64,000 nt of DNA from Symbiodinium natans (GCA_905221605.1 CAJNDS010000486.1:64378-128377), one strand, 5' to 3'; numbered from the stretch's first letter, positions 21,260-31,383 are shown. The notes: generated by a model not told the origin, from the sequence alone. Numbers and translations: made by a program.

Positions 21260-22180
21260 TGCGAAAAGCACGAAAACCTCGTAAAAACCATGGGTTTTTA
21301 CGAAAAACCGAGGCCACAAAACACCCGCAGCACCCCATTAAACCCTCACGGGCGCGCATCATCGACCCTAGCTTTTCACATGGGGCGCGCGCCAGGCCGA
21401 AACCATGTTTTTCAAGGTTTGGGGGGGGTACCGGAAGCCCAAAACCAGGCGAGCATCATGAGCGTCAGCAGCCCTGGCCCGCGGCCCCAAGGCAGTAAAA
21501 AACGCTGAAAAACGCTGAAATCACCGTAAATACCGTGTTTTTATGAGGTTTTTCACGCGTGCCTCCGACCCCCACCCTTGTTGCCCTTGACCCGCCCCCA
21601 AAGTGCGCATCATCGAAGCCCATGTCCGGGGGGGGGGTCTGCTGATGCTGCTGATGCGCGGGGGTCCGGGCGCATCATCCAGCCATCGTTTCTCATGGGC
21701 TTCGTGGGCCTCCGGGCCCACGGCCCAGAGACCCAGCTGATGCTCATGATGCTTGTTTTGGGGGGGGGTTCCAACAGCAGAAAACCTCGTAAATACCGAG
21801 TGTTTTGTGGGTCCACGTAAAAACGCCCCTAAAATCGCTCATTTTACGCGCTCGAACGGCTTCGTGCCTACAAAACACCCGAACAGCAGGACCCCGAATG
21901 CGCTTAAGGGCATTCGGGGTCTTGCTTTTGGGGGTTTCGTGGGCACGCAAGCGTTCAAGCACATACAATCGGCGTGTTTAAGGGGGTTTCGGATGGCCTG
22001 GGGGAGGCCGCTGATGCTCATGATGCTCCCTTTCCTGGGTCCCAAAAGGCTTCCCGAGCCCAAAAACACGTGTTTACAGCGTTTTCTGAAGGTTTTGCGA
22101 AGGCAAAACGCATGCATAGAATGCTTTTAAGGCCCCCAAACCAACCCCACTGATGCTCCTGATGCGGGTGCGCGTGCGCG
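21260..22180. repeat. GC-rich diverged repeat block with satellite-like monomers
   Basis: Three or four diverged ~260-bp repeats start with AAAACCTCGTAAA(A/T)ACC-type sequence (21268, ~21520, 21779) and end with CTGATGCTCATGATGC or its inverse (21449-21470, 21734-21749, 22012-22027, 22149). The last motif is the reverse complement of the core of the 53-bp satellite at 32.5-34.6 kb. Short frames here are repeat translations. Confidence 0.65.
21849..21961. other. Large imperfect hairpin
   Basis: Two ~50-nt arms. The innermost stem GACCCCGAATGC / GCATTCGGGGTC is a perfect 12 bp around the loop GCTTAAGG. The outer part (GCTCGAACG..GTGCC.AC.AAAC.CCC) pairs with scattered mismatches. May be a small foldback element or a structured transcript. 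Confidence 0.7.
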
Positions 22181-22191
22181 CGCCCGGCGCG

Positions 22192-22193
<2 letters not shown>

Positions 22194-22250
<57 letters not shown>
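22194..22250 (+). repeat. 57-nt uninterrupted G run
   Basis: Fifty-seven consecutive G residues preceded by alternating CG-rich sequence (GCGCGTGCGCGCGCCCGGCG). The length may be a consensus or assembly estimate. Confidence 0.9.
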
Positions 22251-22369
22251 CGAAGGCACGTCAAAGAATTGCCATGGGCTCGAGTCCGGGAGATTGCATT
22301 TGCTGCATCGTGGTCTTCCCCTTAATGTTATTACCTAGGAGGATGGAAATTGCAAATACAAGGAGGAGC

Positions 22370-22742
22370 CCGAAAAACCGCAGTTTCGAGGTTTCGGGAG
22401 TGGAAACTGCTGAATCGTGGTCTCCCACTAGCTTTTGCTTGAGAATACAAAGGAGAGAAGCCGGGAGACCACAGTTTCGAGGTTTCGGGAGCGGAAACTG
22501 CTGAATCGTGGTCTCCCAGCAGGTTTTGTTTGAAATTACGGACGAGCGGAAACTGCTGAATCGTGGTCTCCCACCTGCTTTTGCTTGAAAATACAAAGGA
22601 GAGAGCCCGGGAGACCGCAGTTTCGAGGTTTCGGGAGCGGAAACTGCTGAATCGTGGTCTCCCAGCAGGTTTTGCTTGAAATTACAGAGGAGAGAGCCCC
22701 GGAGACCGCAGTTTCGAGGTTTCGGGAGCGGAAACTGCTGAA
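22370..22742 (+). repeat. 91-bp tandem repeat with internal hairpin
   Basis: GAAACTGCTGAATCGTGG recurs at 22403, 22494, 22549, 22640 and 22731. The spacings are 91, 55, 91 and 91 bp, so one unit has lost 36 bp. Each unit contains GCAGTTTC..GAAACTGC and an outer GGGAGACC..GGTCTCCC, which gives a stem-loop. Frames through it are repeats of the same peptide and are not treated as a gene. Confidence 0.9.
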
Positions 22743-22744
22743 TC

Positions 22745-22998
22745 GTGGAACACAACATTCAAGAGAGACACTTTCAAGAGATCTGGAGACCCTCCCAACA
22801 CAACTTTCAAGAGATCTGGATACCCCCCCACACGACTGTCCAGAGGAGACACTTTCAAGAAATCTGGATACCCCCACACGACTGTCCAGAGATCTGGAGA
22901 GATCTCCCAACACAACTTTCAAGAGATCTGCCAGATCTGGAGACACTTTCCAAAGATCTGCCCTCCCAACACAACTTTCAAGAGATCTGGAGACTCTC
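22745..22998 (+). repeat. Degenerate AGATCTGGA minisatellite
   Basis: Recurring phrases CAACTTTCAAGAGATCTGGA, GACACTTTC and CCCACACGACTGTCCAGA in variable order. It follows directly on the 91-bp array and ends at the tRNA-like sequence. Confidence 0.85.
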
Positions 22999-23003
22999 CG
23001 AAA

Positions 23004-23075
23004 GAGCACTCGTGGGATTCGAACCCGGGGTTGATGGATCCAAGTCCAAGTGCTCTGCCGTCAGACCAAATGTGG
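23004..23075 (-). tRNA. tRNA-like sequence (pseudogene or SINE head)
   Basis: On the minus strand the 72-nt stretch has a perfect B-box, GGTTCGAATCC (23014-23024 region), and an A-box-like GGCAGAGCACTTGG upstream at normal spacing. The 5' part, TGGTCT..CGG, resembles tRNA-Glu and the middle, TTGGACTTGGATCCA, resembles tRNA-Gln. The acceptor arms (CCACATT and GAGTGCT) do not pair, only part of the T-stem pairs, and the anticodon loop looks one base short. I infer a decayed tRNA copy or tRNA-derived SINE, not a working tRNA. Confidence 0.35.
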
Positions 23076-23232
23076 ATTGCAAAGTGAGAGGCAAAAGCTT
23101 CATTCACGTACAAGCAGAGACAGAAGAAACCGAGAAAGTTACCGCTTGGTCAAATAGAGTTGCTGTTTTTTTCCTCTGTTGCTGTAAAAAGGTTTCTGTT
23201 GTTGTTAGACCGCCCACCCATACTATAATGAC

Positions 23233-23490
23233 CTCCAAAACCCCAAAACCCTAAACCCTAAAACCCTAAAACCCTAAAACCCTAAAACCCTAAAACCCTA
23301 AAACCCTAGAACCCTAAAACCCTAAAACCCTAAAACCATAAAATTCTAAAACCCTAAAACCCTATAAAACCCTATAAAACCCTATAAAACCCTATAAAAA
23401 CCCTATAAAACCCTATAAAACCCTATAAAACCCTATAAAACCCTATAAAACCCTAAAACCCTAAAGCCCCAAAGCCCTAAAACCCTGAAC
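23233..23490 (-). repeat. Homogenised variant telomeric arrays (CCCTAAAA and CCCTATAAAA)
   Basis: About twelve copies of the 8-bp unit CCCTAAAA at 23233-23360, then about nine copies of the 10-bp unit CCCTATAAAA at 23361-23450, then CCCTAAAA again. CCCTAAAA is the Chlamydomonas-type unit, but here it is a local block among CCCTAAA arrays. Confidence 0.95.
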
Positions 23491-23607
23491 CCTAAACTCT
23501 ATAAAACCCATATTAAGGCCCCTATATTCAGCCCGAAACTCAGGTTGCACCTCTTCGGCCTCCTCCTCCTCCTGCCGGAAGGGATTCTGGGCTCAGAAGT
23601 CTGCTTA

Positions 23608-23690
23608 GTGTTTAGGGTTTCGGGTTTAGGGTTTGGGGTTTAGGGTTTAAGGTTTAGGGTTTAGGGTTTGGGGGCTTTAGGGTTCAAGGT
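23608..23690 (+). repeat. Degenerate telomeric array
   Basis: TTTAGGG with TTTCGGG, TTTGGGG and TTTAAGG variants. A small run follows at 23930-23961. Confidence 0.9.
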
Positions 23691-24035
23691 TTGCGGGTAC
23701 TGCATCTTCAGCAGACGGCGTTCATGTTGCAAAGCATCATGGTCCCACGTAGCCGTCATGAGTCATGAGTGCCGGTCCTACCCTAAACCCCTAAACCCTA
23801 AACCATGGACCCTAACTCTAGACGAGTTAGGGGCTGGGAGGGCTGATGGCTCTCGCAATAGGAGGTTCTTTGCAGAAGGTGAGTAGACCCCTCTCGCAGT
23901 GTCCCAAACCCTGGGTTTTTGGCTTAGGGTTTAGGGTTTAGGATTTAGGGTTTAGGGTTTACCCGGTTGCAGACCTCCTCCTGCCACTCCCAAGCAGTGC
24001 TCGACCAGGAGCGCTTGCCCCCTCGACCAAAACTG

Positions 24036-24216
24036 CAAGTTTAGGGTTTAAGGGCGAAGGGTTAAGGGTTTAGGGTTTTTGCGGTTTAGGGGTTTAGGGG
24101 TTTAAGGGTTTAAGGGTTTAAGGGTTTAAGGGTTTAAGGGTTTAAGGGTTTAGGGATCAAGGGTTTAAGGGTTTAAGGGTTTAGGGGTTTAGGGGTTTAA
24201 GGGTTTAGGGGACTTT
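24036..24216 (+). repeat. Homogenised TTTAAGGG array
   Basis: The core holds about a dozen 8-bp units TTTAAGGG, with TTTAGGGG at the edges. Confidence 0.95.
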
Positions 24217-24930
24217 TTGCTCTGAAGTTTTGGAAGTCTAGCCTGTCACGAGTTCGAGGCTTCAGGCTGTGCGGCGTTAGCATTTTCGGTGCCTCAATGT
24301 TGCTTGAGGGTTCGAGGTTGAAGCGCTTCGTGTTTGAGGCTTCAGAGAAACCTTCAATTTAGCCTTAGGCCGGGAGGACTTGGATTTGCTGTGGGCGACC
24401 TGGACTACACAGACGATACGAAGGGTGATATAGCTCACCGCTGTCCGGAGCCTTCACGCAACTCCGTAGTGGCCCCGAAACAGACGAGCCCAACATCTGA
24501 ACAGGATGCAAAATTTATGGCCTGAGTTCGGAATTCTTGTATCCACAGTTGCCGGTCCAAGTACGACGTGCTGCCCTTTTACAGGTTTTCAGAACTTACT
24601 TACAGTTGATTCTTGAGGATTGCGCAAGATTGTATTAAGGGGTATAAGGAGGGACGACTAGAAGGGGCCCTTAATCTTATTCGACTACATAGCACGTACA
24701 TATACATGTGTACCTTATAAAAGTCGCTATACACCTAAGTAGCACCCCGAAATATCTCCTAAGGTCACTTGTAACCCTATATATACCTGCTATCTACCTA
24801 AGTAGCCCCTAAAGAACCCCGAATTCACTCCCATGGTCCCTTACAAGGGTCCCTCCTTTAGTCCCTCAATTGTAGCAGAACTTGCCTCTTCGAGGAATTT
24901 TGCTGTAACCCCGAAACCGGCTTCAAGGCT
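24217..24930. other. Unique sequence, no recognisable gene, one dispersed repeat
   Basis: The frame at 24334-24525 (plus) has no recognised motif. At about 24733-24870 lies a repeat related to 7529-7604. Confidence 0.4.
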
Positions 24931-24933
24931 CGG

Positions 24934-25184
24934 GGGTTAGGGTTTAGGGTTTAGGGTTTAGGGTTTAGGGTTTAGGGTTTAGGGTTCCGGGGCTCCGGAT
25001 TCGACAATGTCTGCCGCCACCCTACGAAACCCTCGAAGCGCTGCCCCTTGCTCAAGGCCGCGGCAGCGATTCGAGGACCACTTTCCTCGCAATAGGGACT
25101 CCAGGCTCCAGGGAGAAGGTTGCTTGCTTGAGGGGGTTTAGGGTTTAGGGGTTTAAGGTTTAGGGTTTAGGGTTTAGGGTTTAG
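24934..25184 (+). repeat. Two short telomeric arrays
   Basis: TTTAGGG runs at 24934-24987 and 25134-25184 separated by unique DNA. Confidence 0.95.
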
Positions 25185-25204
25185 GGGGCTTTTTGGTAAG
25201 TAGA

Positions 25205-25352
25205 ACAGGGTTTTGGGGGGTTACTATAAAGGTGAAGGTTGCTTACGCTGGAGGGGCTTGAGTATATTTGAACAAGGTTTTGGGGGCTGCTTTAGTATAA
25301 TTAGAGAGGGGCCATAAGGGAATACTAGTTGTAGTTCTTCTGACCCTTATGT
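25205..25352. mobile_element. Family D fragments, copy 2
   Basis: Two left halves, GAACAGGGTTTTGGGGGGTT (25206) and GAACAAGGTTTTGGGGGCTG (25270), and one right half, GGGGCCATAAGGGAATACTA (25310), ending TTCTGACCC. A rearranged tandem copy. Confidence 0.6.
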
Positions 25353-25582
25353 GAATTTCTGGTCTTGTGTTCTGAGGTGAGGTTCAAAAGGGCTGGGCTG
25401 GGAGCGGACGGCTGGGGGGCTTAAGGTTCGAGATCCTTGTTGGTCAAACCCCAAACCCTAAACCCTAAACCCTAAAGGAGGAGGTGTTGCAGTGGATGGA
25501 TGTTCAGGGGTTACGTCTGTTTTGGCTGCAGCCTGTTCACCTGGCGGGACGTCAGCTGCCAAGGAACAAACCGTCTGTGTTG

Positions 25583-25691
25583 TAGGGGCCTGAATCATTA
25601 GAATATTTTTTTTGGGGGGGGGGGGGGTGATAATAAAAATAATAACAAAGGGACCATAAGGGAATACCATTAGTAATTAGTCCGACCCCTG
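25583..25691. mobile_element. Family D element, copy 3
   Basis: Left TAGGGGCCTGAATCATTAGA; right CATTAGTAATTAGTCCGACC. The terminal parts are inverted repeats around CTAAT.ATTAG. A G run (25615-25627) lies in the middle, and GGGACCATAAGGGAATACC matches the other copies. Confidence 0.7.
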
Positions 25692-25719
25692 TATTGCGAG
25701 GCAACCGGCTTCACATGAG

Positions 25720-25817
25720 AGTTTACGAGAATAGGGGACCCCCAATATTGATCCCCAAATAATAGGATTTCCTTATAATCAGGACACTAAAAAGGTACCC
25801 CTAAGTTCGGAAACCCC
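25720..25817. mobile_element. Family B element, copy 5, with 8-bp target duplication
   Basis: Starts AGTTTACGAGAATAGGGGAC and ends AAGTTCGGAAACCCC. It is flanked on both sides by CACATGAG (25712-25719 and 25818-25825). Family B thus has 8-bp duplications like family A, consistent with hAT-type mobilisation. Confidence 0.78.
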
Positions 25818-26299
25818 CACATGAGGACTTAAGATGTCGAAATACGACAACCTGAACCACTCAAGCTCGAACTGCTTTCCACGGCACCTTCCGTGTCGTC
25901 ATCCTGGCTCCAGTAGTCTCTTTGGTCGGATCTCCTCCGCGGAATCAGCCCTTAACCCTAGTGTCCCCTAACCTATAAATCCTAAACTCCAGACCCAACC
26001 CTGTAAACCCTAAACCCTAAAACCTAAACTCCAGACCCTGAACCCTGCAAACCCGAAACCCACGAAAGCCCTGGGTTGAGTTGAGCCTAAAGTTTGCCCT
26101 ACAGAGCCTCTTGTAGGATGTGTATGCTCTGTGGGCCTTTAAGGTGTTATACCCTAAACCCTAAACTCTAAACCTGTGGGCTGGGCAGCTTGGATTATGC
26201 AGCTTCCGTGATGCCCTCATAAGGAAGAAGCTTTTTGTTTGCCCCTGGACTCTTGCCAAACTCTGAAACCCGAAGCCGCCATGCTCCGCCCGTACCCCC

Positions 26300-26472
26300 C
26301 TAAAACGTAAACCCTAAACCCTAAAAACCCAAACCCCAAACCCCAAAAACCCAAACCCCAAACCCCAAAACCCCAAACCCCAAACCCTAAACCATAAACC
26401 CCAGACCCTAAACCCTAACCCTAAACCCTAAACCCTACACCCTACACCCTAAACCCTAAACCCTAAACCCTG
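26300..26472 (-). repeat. Variant telomeric array
   Basis: CCCCAAA and CCCCAAAAA units at the left pass into CCCTAAA with CCCTACA variants. Confidence 0.93.
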
Positions 26473-26574
26473 GGCCCAAAACCCTGGAATCGAGCTTCGA
26501 GCTTCGAGTCGGCACGCCAAGGTTTGGGAGAGGTTGGAGCTTGAACTGCAGAGAGCTTGAGGTCTTGGGCTGGC

Positions 26575-26745
26575 GGTCTGGGGTTTAGGGTTTAGGGTTT
26601 AGGGTTTAGGGTTTAGGGTTTAGGGTTTAGGGTTTAGGGTTTAGGGTTTAGGGTTTAGGGTTTAGGGTTTAGGGTTTAGGGTTTAGGGTTTGGGGTCTAG
26701 GGTCTTTTGTTTAGGGCTTGGGGTCTGGGGTTTAGGGTTTGGGGT
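26575..26745 (+). repeat. Interstitial telomeric array bounded by GGTCTGGGG
   Basis: About 16 TTTAGGG units. GGTCTGGGGTTTAGGGTTT occurs at the left edge (26575-26593) and again at 26722-26740, so the array may be flanked by a direct repeat, though only GGTCTGGGG is non-telomeric. Confidence 0.93.
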
Positions 26746-26865
26746 CAGGCCCAGATGCGAGAACCCTAACGTCCCCTGCCATCAGCCTGTAGCCGCTTTG
26801 TTGCCAGCTCATTCTCCACGCTGGCCCGTCTCCTCACAGGTTCTACCGGGGTGAGAGAACGGCTA

Positions 26866-26952
26866 CTGTAGGAGCCTTCATAATAATAACAGGGTTCTGG
26901 GGGTTGTTATAGAACATTATAAGGGAACATTCTTCGTAAATATTCCGACCCC
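26866..26952. mobile_element. Family D element, copy 4
   Basis: TAGGAGCCTTCATAATAATA, ACAGGGTTCTGGGGGTTGTT, ATAAGGGAAC and AAATATTCCGACCCC follow the family-D order. The arms are short and diverged. Confidence 0.65.
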
Positions 26953-27224
26953 AAAACTACCCGGAGCCCGGCCGAAACACTGCAAAGCCCGGCCAACCTT
27001 ACACCTTGGTTCGGAGAAGTCTTGAGGGTTTAGGGTACGTTTAGGGTTTAGGTTTTAGGGTTTAGGGTTTAGGGTTTAGGGACTTCTTACCACATGGAGA
27101 GAAAGAAAGACGTGCCCACATAAGCCATGCTCGTACTTGGACCTCAGCCGCTCTCCGCGACGCGGCTGGCGCACTGGCCCCATTGGAAGAAGAAGCTACA
27201 GCCATCTCCCTAGTAGGGCTTTAG

Positions 27225-27612
27225 GTTTGGGTTTAGGGTTTAGGGTTTAGGGTTTAGGGTTTAGGGTTAGGGTTTAGGGTTTAGGGTTTAGGGTTTAGGG
27301 TTTAGGGTTTAGGGTTTTAGGGTTTAGGGTTTAGGGTTTAGGGTTTAGGGTTTAGGGTTGGGTTTAGGGTTTAGGGTTTAGGGTTTAGGGTTTAGGGTTT
27401 AGGGTTTAGGGTTTAGGGTTTAGGGTTAGGTTTAGGGTTTAGGGTTTAGGGTTTAGGGTTTAGGGTTTAGGGTTTAGGGTTTAGGGTTTAGGGTTTAGGG
27501 TTTAGGGTTTAGGGTTTAGGGTTTAGGGTTTAGGGTTTAGGGTTTAGGGTTTAGGGTTTAGGGTTTAGGGTTTGGGGTTTACTAAACCCTAAATTAGGGT
27601 TTAGGGCTTTTT
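27225..27612 (+). repeat. Longest interstitial telomeric array
   Basis: About 54 TTTAGGG units over ~385 bp with few single-base slips. At the right edge it meets the perfect palindrome CTAAACCCTAA-A-TTAGGGTTTAG (27583-27605), a small head-to-head junction. A shorter array precedes it at 27029-27080. Confidence 0.98.
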
Positions 27613-27619
27613 GGGTGCA

Positions 27620-29250
27620 TAGCATTCTGCAACTGAGGTTTTGAAGTCAGGTCGCAACTGTGGGGCTCAACCAGAGCTTCGAGTTAGGCTTTAAGGCTGA
27701 GGTGGAGGGTTGAGGGCCTGTTTTGAGTGTGGCCTTCAGATGCTACCAAGCTGATGTTGGCGGCCGGCGGCGTTGTGAACATTGTGCAAGCCAGGTATGC
27801 TCAACCACAGAACCTACTGGATGGAAAATCGGCCTGCTTTTCTGAGCAACAAACCCCTAAACACCTCGAAGATTCAAAACCCCATGCCCTAAACTCCCAA
27901 AAGCCCTGAACGGTCAGGAGGGCAACCGCCATTCAAGGCTATCTGACTCAATGCTGAAGCCATGAAGCCTCTTGTAGCCTTCTCGACAGCTCCTCACTAA
28001 GTACGCAACATGGCAGACTTCTTGCTGAAGCCACTATGCCCCCGATACCCAAAAACCCTCAACCCTAACCCGACACCCCCAACCCTAAACCCTTGCTCAC
28101 CCGAAACCACCTGGAAAGCCATGAGCTCTGGAGCTGCCCCTGCAACTATTTTATCAACCAAGTGTGCTTGCTTGGTAGCCCAGGAACCATATTCAAAAAA
28201 GCATACCCTTTTTGGGGGTTGCTATTGTAGAAGGGAACCTAGAAACAAAGGACGTGACAAAAGGGTACCACTCGGTTACCAAGTTTGGAATTAAGGACAC
28301 CCGCTCCGGTAACTCGACCCAGAACGACAGAACATGTAACGTTTGCTGCTGGTATGTGGCGGTTTCCGAAAATGGGGGTACCCTTTTTGGGGGGTCCCTT
28401 CAAGGGGATTCCATTCTATTTGAAAGAGGTACCCCTATTTTGGGAAATACCTGTGTTGCTTCGTCTGTTTCGAAGGCGCCCGGCTTTACACGTGGGATCT
28501 TCCTTCGGCCATTCGGGCAGGCAACCGGTGCAGGTCCATAAATCCTCGTGGACCAGAATCCCTCACGCCCTCAAGACCATCTGCAAGCTCTACCTAGGAT
28601 GGCCCTTAAAATCCGCTGAACTGTATTCCTGTGATCCTCTTTAAACCCAATAAGGGAAACATAAAATGTCCCAAGGGCCTCGCGAGTTACGGCAAGCCTG
28701 GCACTTTTCCGCTGTGACTTCCTCAAAGCGGCAGAAGTTACCTTGCCTTGCACGGTCGGAGACTACCTTGGGCAGGCTCGGACTTCAGAGTGGTTAGGGT
28801 TTAGGGTTTAGGGTGTATTGGGTACTTGGTGTACCCGGCAAACTACGAAGAGCGCCAGGGACATCAAAAAGGTCCTGGTACAATGGCTGTACGAATGGTT
28901 AGTCGTAATAGAAAAATTTTGCGCCGTACTGGCCATGAACACTAGCAAGAAGTAAGGGCTACGAGCAACACATGTAGGCAAACTGCCAAACACGATCCCG
29001 ACATTATAGAAACACTACGGTAAACAAAAGACTCAAAAGAAGCGTCGGCCTGCCATAATTAAGACTCTTTGTCCCACGTCCCAGGCCAGTTTGGGGAAGC
29101 GTTGGGACAAAAGGCAGTGGGGACCCACAGGCACTGGTTGTGAACTCTCATATGCCAGGCCCCCAAAGAGGCAAGCATGATATTTGCTAAGGGCTTTGGG
29201 CTTACTTGGAGAAGCTTCACTCCGAATCAAGATGGCCATACCCGAAACCG
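27620..29250. other. Unique sequence with one family-B element, no recognisable gene
   Basis: Short frames such as 28212-28541 run through the family-B element at 28361 and are not credible genes. The sequence at 28655-28715 shares ATGTCCCAAGGGCCT with 40793-40810, a minor dispersed repeat. Confidence 0.4.
28361..28450. mobile_element. Family B element, copy 6 (best-preserved)
   Basis: Left GGTTTCCGAAAATGGGGGTA continues CCCTTTTT. The right arm, read on the other strand, is GGTATTTCCCAAAATAGGGG continuing TACCTC. Internal CTTCAAGGGGATTC is common to the copies at 13541 and 31530. The flanks TATGTGGC and TGTGTTGC agree at six of eight positions. Confidence 0.8.
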
Positions 29251-29251
29251 C

Positions 29252-29316
29252 AACAACCCTAAACCCTAAACCCTAAACCCTAAACCCTAAACCCTAAACC
29301 CTAAACCCTAAACCCC
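29252..29316 (-). repeat. Interstitial telomeric array
   Basis: About nine perfect CCCTAAA units. Confidence 0.97.
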
Positions 29317-29737
29317 GGACCGTCCGAATCCTGAAGCCTGCCAAGGCACAGAGAACACGGCATTGCAAGCCTTCGGCTCGGAAGAAGAGGGCACTTTGGC
29401 CTCACAGCAGGCTTAGGGTTCAGGAATTGAACCTTCTTGCAACAAGGAACGAAGGTCTTGTACCGCTTTCAACACTCCTACTACCAGCTACACCCCAAAA
29501 CCCTGCAGTCTACTCGGCAAAGCCTTTCGAAACAGTCCCACGACTAACTCGAGCACGGCCCGCTGTATGAGTATGCTCGCTGAGGAATCCGGCATGCAAG
29601 CAAGGTCCCTGCACGGAATGAACTGCCTAAACCCTAAACCAAAAACCCTAAACCCTAAACCAAAAAACCCTAAACTCGGTGCACCAGAAGATATCAAGAG
29701 ATGGGGCCTTGCTGGAGCCGACTTTCAGAAGCTCTAC

Positions 29738-29830
29738 ATGGGGGGCTTACGATGTTAGGGGTACCTTATTGGGGTTTAGGGTTGAGGGTATGTAGTTTAG
29801 GGCTTAGGGTTGTCTGGGGTCTACTTAAAG
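29738..29830 (+). mobile_element. Family B fragment joined to telomeric units
   Basis: GGGGGCTTACGATGTTAGGG then GTACC..TTATTGGGG, followed at once by TTTAGGG units. The right half is unrecognisable. Confidence 0.4.
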
Positions 29831-30049
29831 GGGCCCACTACTTTCAGAGGCTCTGCAGAAGGACTGCAACAATTCCACTGAGGCCTACTGAGTCCTTAGC
29901 GCTTCTGCTGAGATTCTCGAATGGGATACTCTGAAGTCTTGCAGGCGCCACTGGAAGCATAAACCACTGAACCACCGGCGCGCTGAAAGTGCGAAAGTAC
30001 ACGACTCAGAGGACAAAATGGCACGAGCAACACACGACCCCCAAAACCC

Positions 30050-30130
30050 CATACCAACAACCCTAAACACAACCCCCCAAAACCCCAAAACCCCTAAACC
30101 CCTAAACCACAACACCCCAAAACCCCAGAC
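30050..30130 (-). repeat. C/A-rich degenerate telomeric array
   Basis: Mixed CCCTAAA, CCCCAAAA and CCCCTAAA units. Confidence 0.85.
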
Positions 30131-30231
30131 CCCACGCCTCTCCGCACACTTCGCTCGCCCGATCCTTGTTCCAGGCCTGAACTAGAACGCAATTGGCAAG
30201 GGCCTTGAAAGGCTTTCCGAGGCAAGGGTCT

Positions 30232-30401
30232 AGGGCCTAGGGTGAGGTTTTAGGGTTTAGGGTTTAGGGTTTAGGGTTTAGGGTTTAGGGTTTAGGGTTT
30301 AGGGTTTAGGGTTTAGGGTTTAGGGTTTAGGGTTTAGGGTTTAGGGTTTAGGGTTTAGGGTTTAGGGTTTAGGGTTTAGGGTTTAGGGCCTAGGGTGAGG
30401 T
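30232..30401 (+). repeat. Telomeric array flanked by perfect 17-bp direct repeats
   Basis: About 19 TTTAGGG units (30249-30384) lie between two identical copies of AGGGCCTAGGGTGAGGT (30232-30248 and 30385-30401). The repeat is not itself a telomeric heptamer series. The arrangement looks like an insertion that duplicated its target. Confidence 0.93.
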
Positions 30402-30509
30402 CCTGACGGCTTCGAACTTCGGGGTCGGATGGTTGGGGTCGAGAGCGTGGGGCTCCATGGGCTCAGCGGAGTTGAGAGTCGCAGGTTGGTTGAGCTAGGG
30501 GCTCTGAGT

Positions 30510-30602
30510 TTTTAGGGTTTAGGGTTTAGGGTTTAGGGTTTAGGGTTTAGGGTTTAGGGTTTAGGGTTTAGGGTTTAGGGTTTAGGGTTTAGGGTTTAGG
30601 CT
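30510..30602 (+). repeat. Interstitial telomeric array
   Basis: About 13 perfect TTTAGGG units. Confidence 0.97.
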
Positions 30603-31172
30603 TTGAGCTGCGGCAAGGCAAGGTTTACACAAGACTGTAGGATTGGTAAAGAGCAAGAGTCTCTGATATTGCGGGGTGTGCTGTTCTTTTAGGGGGGTTG
30701 GGGCTTTCGGGTGCTCGGGATTCGTAGGATTTGTGGCACGGTAGGGAAACGGGCGGTCTTCTGGTTGATTGCATTCGTCCAGGCGTTCATAGGGCCCAAA
30801 GGACTATACAAGCACACTGCGCCAGATGAAGTGTAGAACGCGAAGCCCCAAACACTGAACGCTACATACACCCTAGACCATGAAACCAGGCCTGAACCCT
30901 GAACCCGAAACCTTACATCCCGAGCTAACCTAACAGTAAGTCTAAACCGTAAGGTCATGAGTCTTTGCATTAACTCCATAAACTTCGAGCCTTGAAAAAC
31001 ACAAGCTTTGGCTTTCTTTTTCCGCGCTGGCGGGCGCGCAGTCTTCGGCCGTGGCCTGGCCGCAGAGGAGGAGACGGCTTTAGAGAGCGCAGAGCAGGGC
31101 AGCGATTTTTGGAGAGCTTCAGTGCCGGATTTTGAGAAGGGGCTCAGCATTGCTCAGCATCCCCGAAGCCTT

Positions 31173-31279
31173 GGGGTTTAGGGTTTAGGGTTTAGGGTTT
31201 AGGGTTTAGGGTTTAGGGTTTAGGAGGGTTTAGGGTTTAGGGTTTAGGGTTTAGGGTTTAGGGTTTAGGGTTTAGGGTC
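31173..31279 (+). repeat. Interstitial telomeric array
   Basis: About 15 TTTAGGG units with one AGGAGGG slip near 31223. Confidence 0.97.
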
Positions 31280-31383
31280 CAGACCTTCAGAGTGCCCTGA
31301 AAAGCTTTGTGTAAAGATTCATGGCCTCGGCTCGGCAGGGCTCGGGCTCTTCTTTGGCCGGGCGCAGTAGGCCTCGGCAAGAC

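Noticed and set aside
22261-22998. Regularly spaced repeats that might suggest a CRISPR-like array
   Set aside because: Units are contiguous 91-bp tandem copies without unique spacers, in eukaryotic DNA.
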